This document shows, piece by piece, positions 9,305 through 16,069 of a stretch of 40,181 bases of DNA. A program made the position numbers and the translations under genes. The notes below the pieces were generated by a model, which did no database searches, was not told the DNA's origin, and saw nothing but the letters and a program-made list of their open reading frames with translations. The stretch covers positions 1 through 40,181 of the forward strand of contig JARGOD010000047.1 of NCBI GenBank assembly GCA_029210205.1, read 5' to 3'. How positions within the stretch are numbered: position 1 is the first letter of the stretch; each line of letters opens with the position of its first letter. This DNA is from Verrucomicrobiales bacterium. Its GTDB lineage: Bacteria; Verrucomicrobiota; Verrucomicrobiia; Verrucomicrobiales; DEV007.

Positions 9305-10600
9305 ATGATGATGAAACAAATTTCCATCTTCACCCTTGTTTTTTGCCTGTTTCTTCAGGCCGGGCTGTCAGTCGCCCTTGCCGAATCTCACTGGCCCCGC
9401 TTTCGCGGGCCGAATGGATCCGGAGTTAGCATTAAAGGAGCCGTGCCGACGGCACTGGAAGCTGACACGGCGCTCTGGAAAGTTGAGGTTCCAGGACTCG
9501 GGCACGGATCGCCCGTTGTTTTTGGCGACCGCCTTTTTCTTCTCAGCGCAGTTTTGGTGGAGACGGATCAAAATTCTGCCAAAGGGAAAAAGAAAGGACC
9601 GGCTCCCTACCAGTGGCTCGCGCTTTGTCTGGATCGCGAAACCGGCGAGACGCTGTGGTCGAAGACCTTCGAGCAGGGAAAATTCAAGGGACACCGGTTT
9701 AATAGTGCCGCGACTTCGACTCCTTCAGTCGATGCTGAGCGTGTTGTCTTTGCCTGGGGAACCGCTGACCAGCTCACTGTTGTTTCGTTGTCGCATGAAG
9801 GGGAACTGCAGTGGGAGTCTGATCTTGGGCCGGTCGTTGGTGGTCATGGGTTTGGAGGCTCACCGATGCTTCATGGCGGGCTTGTCGTGATCAATAACGA
9901 TCAGGAAAAGCAGAACGGAAACCTGCTCGCGCTGAATGCTGCGACCGGCGAAATCGCCTGGAAAGTGGAACGTCGGAGCGAGCGGATTTCCTATTCGGTT
10001 CCTTGCCTATACGAGGTCGATGGCAACGAATATCTCGTATTCACGAATTGGCAGCATGGATTCACTGCAATCGATCCAGCGGATGGTTCGGTCGTTGACG
10101 AGAAGTCGGTTTTTTACCTCGAGACCAACGAGCGGGCGATCAGCTCACCAATCGTGACACAGGGGCTTGTTATCGGGACCTGCGGATTTACTGCGAATCC
10201 GAAGCACTGTGTCGCCATGAAAATGATTGATGGAAAGTGGGAGGAAGTCTGGCGCGTCGAGCGCAGCGTTCCGCACATTCCCTCAGTGATTGCGGTGAGG
10301 GATCATACCTTTTTGATCGATGACTCCGGCATCGCGACCTGCGTCGAGACGGCGACAGGCAAGTCACTCTGGATGAAGCGCATCCCCGGAGTCGAGGGGC
10401 CCGTCATGGGATCCCCGGTCAGCGACGGGACGAATATTTTCTTCGCCGATGAAAGTGGAAACCTTCATGTCCTCGCCGCCTCGCCGGAGTTTGCTCCGAT
10501 AGCAGTGAATCGACTTGGCGAACTCTGCCGCACCACGCCTGCTCTCGTTGATGGAACGATTTATGTGCGGACCGAAAAAACCCTATGGGCGTTTCGCTAG
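9305..10600 (+). CDS. Secreted PQQ-binding-like beta-propeller protein
   Basis: A 431-residue protein with a signal peptide (about residues 1-26, cleavage after ALA). The mature protein begins SHWPRFRGPNGSGVS, a signature of outer-membrane-assembly BamB-like/PQQ propeller proteins in Planctomycetota and Verrucomicrobiota. Propeller blades with Ala-x-[DN]-x-x-[TD]-G-x-x-x-W repeats are visible: LDRETGETLWSKTFE, LNAATGEIAWKVERR, IDPADGSV and ETATGKSLWMKRI. No quinoprotein dehydrogenase catalytic residues can be confirmed, so an enzymatic or scaffold role is open. Three consecutive ATG codons start at 9305; the first is used here. It follows the TIM-barrel gene by five bases and converges with the SHD1 gene. 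Confidence 0.88.
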   Translation: MMMKQISIFTLVFCLFLQAGLSVALAESHWPRFRGPNGSGVSIKGAVPTALEADTALWKVEVPGLGHGSPVVFGDRLFLLSAVLVETDQNSAKGKKKGPAPYQWLALCLDRETGETLWSKTFEQGKFKGHRFNSAATSTPSVDAERVVFAWGTADQLTVVSLSHEGELQWESDLGPVVGGHGFGGSPMLHGGLVVINNDQEKQNGNLLALNAATGEIAWKVERRSERISYSVPCLYEVDGNEYLVFTNWQHGFTAIDPADGSVVDEKSVFYLETNERAISSPIVTQGLVIGTCGFTANPKHCVAMKMIDGKWEEVWRVERSVPHIPSVIAVRDHTFLIDDSGIATCVETATGKSLWMKRIPGVEGPVMGSPVSDGTNIFFADESGNLHVLAASPEFAPIAVNRLGELCRTTPALVDGTIYVRTEKTLWAFR

Positions 10601-10609
10601 AGCATATTC

Positions 10610-11479
10610 TTATTCCTCGATATCAAGGCTGCGGCGGAGTCGGGCTCCTTCTTTTTCCCAGTCTTCATTCAAGCTCGCTTCCCAGATTGAAAGATTACGG
10701 AACCCGACCGCCTCGCCGCTGACGACGAAGCCCCATTTCGCCTTATCACCGGCGAGTGAAGGATCGCTTCCCATGCTGATATGCTCGCCGGTTTGCGCGA
10801 GCATTTCTTCACCGAGAAGCTCGATGCGAACGGTCTGCCACTCATCGGGTTCAAAGTTTGCTTCTGCGGCGTTGAACATCTTGGCGGTGTCAGGGCCCTC
10901 TTTGTCGCTGTCGTCCTTTCGAGCTTGAAAAAGTCGTCGTGAAATACTGAGGCGGCAGAGGTGACCGTTTCCGTCGATCCCGAACATCGCGCTCTTTGAT
11001 TCGCCGATCATGATGTCAAACTCGATGATGACGTCCTTGATTGTCTGCGAACGCTTGAAGACAGCAGCATGATCATCAGCTGCGAGCTCCGCACCGGTAA
11101 GTCCCTCCGAAGTGGCTTCCCATTCCCCGCAAGGAATGCTCCAGTCACTGTCGATCGTCGTGAGATCGGAATGATAGAGGAGTTTACCGGGAACTGTCAT
11201 GAGCGGCTTGGTCGCAGGCGATGGGGCTTCGGCAAGAGCTATCTGCTCTTCCTGCCAGGATTTCGCATAGGTTTGGTCTCCTTCGGAAAGTGTGTTCAGG
11301 GCAATCGTGTATTCCCGTCCGTTCTCGAGCTTCAGAGTGGCATTTTCGTTCTCTACGCCCAGCAACTCAGCGGTGATTGTTTTTCCTGCGGTGTTGGTCC
11401 AATCGCGTGTCTCACTTCTTGCTTCGGGAGTCGAGAGGTAGATCACAAGGAGTGAAAAGAGAGCGGCACGAATTTTCAT
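10610..11479 (-). CDS. Secreted SHD1-domain protein with concanavalin-like (DUF1080-type) C-terminus
   Basis: A 289-residue exported protein with a signal peptide (about residues 1-22). An SHD1-like domain lies at about 25-80 (RDWTNTAGKTITAELLGVE, LKLENGREYTIALNTLSEGD). A beta-rich C-terminal region of about 180 residues (95-280) resembles the concanavalin-like DUF1080 fold, with pieces such as VIIEFDIMIGESKSAMFGID and EWQTVRIELLGEEM. The SHD1 motif is closely similar to the end of the protein at 35760-36371. The function is unknown; DUF1080-like domains are commonly linked to glycan binding or hydrolysis, which here is only inference. It lies 45 bases downstream of recO on the same strand and converges on the beta-propeller gene with a nine-base gap. 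Confidence 0.75.
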   Translation of the reverse strand: MKIRAALFSLLVIYLSTPEARSETRDWTNTAGKTITAELLGVENENATLKLENGREYTIALNTLSEGDQTYAKSWQEEQIALAEAPSPATKPLMTVPGKLLYHSDLTTIDSDWSIPCGEWEATSEGLTGAELAADDHAAVFKRSQTIKDVIIEFDIMIGESKSAMFGIDGNGHLCRLSISRRLFQARKDDSDKEGPDTAKMFNAAEANFEPDEWQTVRIELLGEEMLAQTGEHISMGSDPSLAGDKAKWGFVVSGEAVGFRNLSIWEASLNEDWEKEGARLRRSLDIEE

Positions 11480-11524
11480 AATTTCGTTTATATCGCGTCA
11501 CCGCTTCAAAAAGCGATGAGAAAA

Positions 11525-12073
11525 TCAGCCTTGAGTCGGTCCTCTCCGCTCGAGGGCTTCGCCGATTTCTTTGCGCTGCGGTGGCATTTTGCCAAAGATA
11601 TCATCGAGGCAACGGATCGGATCGATCCCCGGTTCGATCACTCCGAGGAGCTCGGCGAGTTGCCTTTCAAAGTGGATCACGGCGCGCCAGTCTGCGTCAT
11701 TTTCCTCGAGATAGTTAAGCCCGCGATCAAGGAGGTTGGCGATTTCGGGGAGAGGAGTTTCCAGTTCGGTGACACGATCAACGAGCTTCACAAAATAGCT
11801 CGCGACGAGGGTTTGTAGATAATTTTTGCGCAAGCCGAGTCTTGCCCGCTCCAGTTTGAGGTCCTTCAAAATATGAAGATCGCCGCTTTTCGCCGGATGA
11901 ATCTCGACTTCGCAGAGAAAAAAGAGATCGAGCTTACCAGCAAAAGCGCTCTTGGGGCGGCGGGCGCCTTTCGCAACGGTTTTGACGATTCCATTCTCGT
12001 GCGTACACCAATGCACGATCAGGCTCGTCTCGGTGAGAGGGGAACGTCGTATGATGGTGCCGCGGGCTTTCAT
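11525..12073 (-). CDS. recO: DNA repair protein RecO (short form)
   Basis: A 182-residue RecO. With RecR, it loads RecA on SSB-coated single-stranded DNA in RecFOR recombinational repair. The N-terminal OB fold is clear: ARGTIIRRSPLTETSLIVHW, GIVKTVAKGARRPKSAFAGK and LDLFFLCEVEI. The central helical region LGLRKNYLQTLVASYFVKLV matches the family. The protein is short compared with E. coli RecO (242 residues): it ends after the HFERQLAELLGVIEPG helix and has no Cys4 zinc module. The gene is divergent from prfB with 69 bases between. A 6-bp inverted repeat (GTGTCT-CA-AGACAC, 12078-12091) sits directly upstream of the ATG and could be an operator, although this is speculative. Confidence 0.88.
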   Translation of the reverse strand: MKARGTIIRRSPLTETSLIVHWCTHENGIVKTVAKGARRPKSAFAGKLDLFFLCEVEIHPAKSGDLHILKDLKLERARLGLRKNYLQTLVASYFVKLVDRVTELETPLPEIANLLDRGLNYLEENDADWRAVIHFERQLAELLGVIEPGIDPIRCLDDIFGKMPPQRKEIGEALERRGPTQG

Positions 12074-12142
12074 GGAGGTGTCTCAAGACACTCGTAATCC
12101 AAGGATTGAAACTTTCCAGATTTGTGGAACATCTTACGGGCG

Positions 12143-13253
12143 ATGAACGAGGAAGTAGAATCTTTACAGGCGCGGCTGAAGAAGCTCCGCCACTATCTTT
12201 GACTTCGAGAAACTGGAGCGGGAATTAGAGGCCTTCGAGGCCGAGATGAGTGCGCCCGGATTTTGGGACGACAATGACAAGGCTCAGGCCAAAATGGGTG
12301 AGGTCTCGGTTCTGAAAAACAAGATCATTCCGTTGAGGGCGCTCGAAAGTCGGATCGATGATTTTGCGGTTCTGGTAGAGTTTGCCGGCGAAGAGGATGA
12401 CACCGAAGCCGCTCTCACTGAGCTGGGTCCGGAGCTGGAGGCAATCAATGCCGAACTCGACAAAATCGAGCTGAGAACTCTTCTCAACGGTCCGCATGAT
12501 GCTGAAAGCGCGTTCATCACGATCAATGCCGGAGCCGGTGGGACTGAAGCCTGTGACTGGGCGGAGATGCTCGTTCGCATGTTTCAGCGTTGGGCGCGAC
12601 AGCAGGATTTTAATGTCGAGATGGTCGACATGCAGGAAGGTGAAGAAGCCGGAGTTCGTGGGGCGACCTTGCGGATCGAAGGTGAAAATGCCTACGGTTA
12701 CCTAAGTTGCGAACGAGGTGTTCACCGTCTCGTCCGGATTTCCCCCTTTGACTCACAGGCGCGGCGTCATACCTCGTTTGCGAGTGTCGATGTCGTCCCC
12801 GATTTAGCGGATGAGCCGGAACTGGAGATCGATGAAAAGGATATCGAGATCAAGACGGCTCGAAGCGGCGGCAAGGGCGGCCAGAACGTGAACAAAGTCG
12901 AAACGGCGGTTCATTTGACGCACTTTCCCTCGGGGATTCAGATCCGATGCACGGTGGAGCGCAGCCAGCACAAAAACCGTCAAGTCGCGATGAAGCTCCT
13001 GAAGACGAAGCTTCTTCAGATCGAAGAGGACAAAAAACGTTCTCAGATGGAGCAGACCTACGGTGAGAAAGGCGAGATCGGTTTTGGCAGTCAGATTCGA
13101 TCCTACGTTTTTCAGCCTTATCAGATGGTTAAAGACCATCGCACCGGCTGTGAGACTGCTAATATTCAAGCCGTCATGGATGGAGCCTTGGATCCGTTCA
13201 TCGAGGCAAAACTGCGCGGCCTCGTGGCCGGCGAGAGCAACGATGAGGTCTGA
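12143..13253 (+). CDS. prfB: Peptide chain release factor 2, expressed by programmed +1 frameshift
   Basis: The full protein is 369 residues (E. coli RF2 has 365), encoded as 12143-12199 joined to 12201-13253. Frame 0 starts at the ATG at 12143 and gives [19 protein letters not shown]. It then meets an in-frame TGA at 12200-12202. Skipping the T at 12200 continues as [16 protein letters not shown] and into the long frame. Hallmarks are the UGA/UAA-recognition tripeptide SPF (about 200-202) and the GGQ peptidyl-hydrolysis loop [14 protein letters not shown] (GGQ about 245-247). RF2 terminates translation at UGA and UAA, so low RF2 promotes the frameshift and raises its own synthesis. An ORF call beginning at 12246 would miss the first 34 residues. 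It is divergent from recO. Confidence 0.95.
12197..12203 (+). promoter_or_regulatory. prfB: prfB programmed +1 frameshift site (CTT TGA C)
   Basis: The heptamer CTTTGAC is identical to the E. coli prfB slip site: a CTT Leu codon before a UGA with a C in the +4 position, which makes termination inefficient. The TAT codon before it is also shared. The purine-rich internal Shine-Dalgarno element found just upstream in E. coli is absent; the bases there read CTCCGCCAC. The frame on both sides fits RF2 exactly. Confidence 0.93.
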
Positions 13254-13566
13254 CCGCTTGTCTTCTCGGCATCTCTTTTTTGAGTCGAGGGTTCCCGCTT
13301 CGATACGTCATAGCTTGAAAGACGGTCATCGCGGGCTCGCGGATGTCCTGTTGGATCCAACAGCGGCGGAGAAGTCATTGCCCTGGCATAAACAGGAAGC
13401 TCACAAGAGTGCCTTTCGTTCATTGCCGCATCTTTGTAGGTTTTCCGGGCGGAGACTTCTGCATGATCTGAGGATGAGAGCTTGAATTGTGTGCCGAAAA
13501 TGAAGAAACTCCGAAACCTTTGCGGGGTTCTAAGTTTCGCGTCTCTATCATGCCTCGTCCATTTCT
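13254..13566. other. Intergenic region between prfB and the GspL-like gene
   Basis: These 313 bases hold no convincing gene; frames on both strands give only low-complexity peptides. The one clear structure is a perfect 16-base palindrome CTGTTGGATCCAACAG at 13348-13363, which could be a protein binding site or chance. No terminator with a T-run and no good sigma-70 promoter could be identified, although the downstream platform genes probably have their own promoter here. Confidence 0.5.
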
Positions 13567-14790
13567 ATGCCTGCTACTCTAACAGCGCTTCCTTCGCCGG
13601 GCTCAGGTTGGGTTCTCGTATCAGGAAGTGAGATTCGCGCTGAGGAATCTTCGTTGTCCGCACTTGTGGGAAAACAGAGTGATGTCGTGATTGGTCTGCC
13701 TGCTTCCAAGGTGTCTACTTTTTGTGTTCTTCTTCCAGTTACCGACGATTCTCTTCATGAGAACATGATCTTCGCGCAGGTTGAGAAACGTGGGCTTGCA
13801 GCGGGTTCGCAGACTGAAACTATTTACGATTTCGTTTCTGTGAAGAGCGATGAATCGGGAGAGACCTTTGCCGTTTCCGTGGTATCCCCGCTTAACGATG
13901 AATGGATTGTCAATCAGGCGCATGGATATGCGCCGACTGCTGCCTTGCAAACGCCACCGGAGGGGGGAGCCCGGCTTTGGCGTGAGCATAATCGACTTGT
14001 TTTGGGGATCTTTCAAAATGATGAGCCTGTCCATGTCCAGGCATTGAGCAGTGGCGCCGAAGTGAATGGAAACGCTGCTCAGGAAATTTCTCTGCTGCTT
14101 CTCAGCTTGGGCGGGGATACTGCATTTGATGATATGTTTCCCTCGGGAACGGAGGTGGCGATTGGCGATCTCTCCGAAGCCGCAAAAGAGGATTTTGAAA
14201 AAGCTCTCAGTATCCCGGTGACCTCCTATCGTGATCGCGTTGAAAGTCGGCCCGAAGCAACGGGCAGGTTGCGCTTGCTGCCTGAGCCAGTTTTGAAGTT
14301 CCGGAAAAGCCGCAAGACGAAAAAAAGCGTAGCCGCAGTGATGAGCGTCTTGCTGGTTGTGTATTTAGTTGCTGCGGCCTGGCTTTGGATCGAGGGGAAA
14401 CGAGTCGCACGCGAGGTGGAATCATTGGAGCGCCAGATTGCAATTGTTGAGCCTGACGTGACAAGAATTCAGCAAATCTCGCAGCGGTGGTCCCGCCTTG
14501 AGCCGGCGTTTGAAAAGACCTGGTTTCCTCTTGTTCAGCTGAATTCGTTCACTTCGGCGTTACCGGGTAGTGGCGTTGTCGTCAGGGAATTTCGCACGAC
14601 GGGCCGAAATCTCCGCATTCGGGGGCAAGCGAGAGACGTCCAATTTGCAAACCGGCTCTTGGAGGATCTTCAGGCGATGGATGCATTTTCATCGTACGAT
14701 TGGAGTATGCCAAACCCAAAGGTTGAGAAGAACAATACGGCAACATTTGAAATAGAAGGGAAACCCTCAAATGCGGGAGCTGACAGTTAG
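13567..14790 (+). CDS. GspL- or PilM/PilN-like inner-membrane platform protein
   Basis: A 407-residue bitopic membrane protein. A cytoplasmic region of about 245 residues precedes a basic patch (RKSRKTKKS). One membrane helix follows (about 255-275, AVMSVLLVVYLVAAAWLW), then a coiled-coil start (VAREVESLERQIAIVEPDV) and a periplasmic ferredoxin-like end (VVVREFRTTGRNLRIRGQAR, then VQFANRLLEDLQAM). This layout equals GspL of type II secretion systems, or a PilM-PilN fusion in type IV pilus terms, including the PilN-like final domain. Primary similarity is weak, so the call rests on architecture and on the next two genes. The three genes are tightly packed, with a 20-base overlap to the next, indicating one operon. 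Confidence 0.6.
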   Translation: MPATLTALPSPGSGWVLVSGSEIRAEESSLSALVGKQSDVVIGLPASKVSTFCVLLPVTDDSLHENMIFAQVEKRGLAAGSQTETIYDFVSVKSDESGETFAVSVVSPLNDEWIVNQAHGYAPTAALQTPPEGGARLWREHNRLVLGIFQNDEPVHVQALSSGAEVNGNAAQEISLLLLSLGGDTAFDDMFPSGTEVAIGDLSEAAKEDFEKALSIPVTSYRDRVESRPEATGRLRLLPEPVLKFRKSRKTKKSVAAVMSVLLVVYLVAAAWLWIEGKRVAREVESLERQIAIVEPDVTRIQQISQRWSRLEPAFEKTWFPLVQLNSFTSALPGSGVVVREFRTTGRNLRIRGQARDVQFANRLLEDLQAMDAFSSYDWSMPNPKVEKNNTATFEIEGKPSNAGADS

Positions 14791-15367
14791 AGAGAAAATT
14801 CTTCTGGGCGTGTGTTTCGGTGTGATCTTTCTCGTCGTGAATGGATTTGCGGCGCGTTCCATCGTAAAGAATCTGCGAGGCAGTGGAGACAAGATCGCGG
14901 CCTTGAAAAGTGAGCTTGCTGATCAGGAAATGTGGCTGAGCGAGGCGGAGATGGCCGATGCACGCGAGCGTTGGTTGAATGAAAAGATGCCAAGCCTATC
15001 GGGGACAACTTTGGGGAAAGAACAGGGTGACCTCCTCCAAATGATGCAAGACGAGATATTCGATCGAAAGCTCAAGATTGAGTCACAAAGTTTACAGGAC
15101 ATTGAGCAGGAAATTTTCTACACGGAAGTTGCGGTTCGCTTGCGGGTTCGCGGGAATGAGGCTGATGTGATCGACTGGTTGATCTCGCTTCAAGGTCCGG
15201 AGGAGTTCAGAGTTATCAAGGCGATGGAATTGGAGATTGATTCTAAAGCGAAGGAAGAGGAGCCGCAGGCTGTATGTGAGATAACGATCGCGCGCTGGTA
15301 TGCCGCGAGCGATAGTAAGCCGCTGACTAAAGATTCTCCCGGCGAATCATCAGATCAACAGGGATAG
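14771..15367 (+). CDS. GspM/PilO-like inner-membrane platform protein
   Basis: A 198-residue bitopic protein: a short cytoplasmic start (MRELTVREKI), one membrane helix at about 8-27 (ILLGVCFGVIFLVVNGFAA), then a coiled-coil-prone stretch (about 38-75) and a compact C-terminal domain (FYTEVAVRLRVRGNEADVID, LISLQGPEEFRVIKAMELEI). The short N-terminus, single helix, coiled coil and ferredoxin-like fold match GspM/PilO, the partner of GspL/PilN. The start overlaps the preceding gene by 20 bases and the next gene begins immediately after the stop, so the three products are probably made in stoichiometric amounts. The family assignment is by architecture and context; direct similarity is low. Confidence 0.6.
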   Translation: MRELTVREKILLGVCFGVIFLVVNGFAARSIVKNLRGSGDKIAALKSELADQEMWLSEAEMADARERWLNEKMPSLSGTTLGKEQGDLLQMMQDEIFDRKLKIESQSLQDIEQEIFYTEVAVRLRVRGNEADVIDWLISLQGPEEFRVIKAMELEIDSKAKEEEPQAVCEITIARWYAASDSKPLTKDSPGESSDQQG

Positions 15368-16051
15368 ATGATGAAGTGGACTAAGTTGAACCATTTTCAG
15401 CGCAGGCGGGGGTTTGCGCTTTTTTCCCTCTGCTTTGCCGGAGTTTTGAGTAGTTCGGTCTTCGCAGAAATTGAGGTTCCTGCGGCGACTGGTGAAGGCG
15501 ATTTCTCAGCGCTCCGGGCGGCAAGCCCTTTCATTCGGGTTTTGAATCCAGCAGAGACCTACGCGCTTCGAGGTGTCGCTCAAGTGGATGATGTCGCCAT
15601 GGCAACATTGTACAATCGGCAGACCGAAAAGACTTTTGTGGTTACGCCCCAAACTTCTTCAAAGGAAGGGATTCAGCTGGTTGAGATAGAGAGCAATCAG
15701 GAGTTGGAAGGAGTAAAGGCCCATGTTTCGTTCGCCGGCGAAGAAGTTGAGTTGATCTACGATCCTCAGCAGTTTGTCTCAGCACCACGTCAAGGCCCCG
15801 GAGCCCGGGGGAAAGGAAAGGGAGGCGATGGTGAAAAACGACGCGGCCCATCCAAAGAGGAGCTGAATCGTTATAAAGCGCTCACTCCTGAAAAACAGAA
15901 AGTTTTCCAGCAATACATCAAGCACGTGATGGGAACGTATCCTGATATGCCCAGAGAAGAGCGAGGCAATCTTATGCGAGGTGCCCTGATTCGCCTTTCT
16001 GATGGTCAGGACCTGGACTGGAAACCTGCTGATTCCCCTGGCGGCCAGTGA
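15368..16051 (+). CDS. Exported GspC/PilP-like protein
   Basis: A 227-residue protein with an N-terminal hydrophobic segment (FALFSLCFAGVLSSSVFA, about 16-33), either a signal peptide or an anchor. A beta-rich domain (about 55-140) contains YALRGVAQVDDVAMATLYNR and the EKTFVV strand. This resembles the homology region of GspC or PilP, which links the inner-membrane platform to the secretin. A basic glycine-rich stretch (GPGARGKGKGGDGEKRRG, about 142-160) and a helical tail of about 65 residues follow (EELNRYKALTPEKQKVFQQY); I do not recognise the tail. The third-gene position after GspL- and GspM-like genes supports the assignment. ATG codons at 15368 and 15371 are both possible; an AGGG just upstream is one of the few SD-like sequences in the window. 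Confidence 0.5.
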   Translation: MMKWTKLNHFQRRRGFALFSLCFAGVLSSSVFAEIEVPAATGEGDFSALRAASPFIRVLNPAETYALRGVAQVDDVAMATLYNRQTEKTFVVTPQTSSKEGIQLVEIESNQELEGVKAHVSFAGEEVELIYDPQQFVSAPRQGPGARGKGKGGDGEKRRGPSKEELNRYKALTPEKQKVFQQYIKHVMGTYPDMPREERGNLMRGALIRLSDGQDLDWKPADSPGGQ

Positions 16052-16069
16052 TTGGTCGCTTTGTCCGGC

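Noticed and set aside
12246..13253. prfB starting at an internal ATG at 12246
   Set aside because: The upstream peptide and the CTTTGAC slip site match RF2 exactly, so the full gene begins at 12143 and uses a frameshift.
15001..15040. A further AACAGGG match for the dispersed repeat
   Set aside because: It lies in coding sequence of the GspM-like gene and lacks the GTCANCGACC core.
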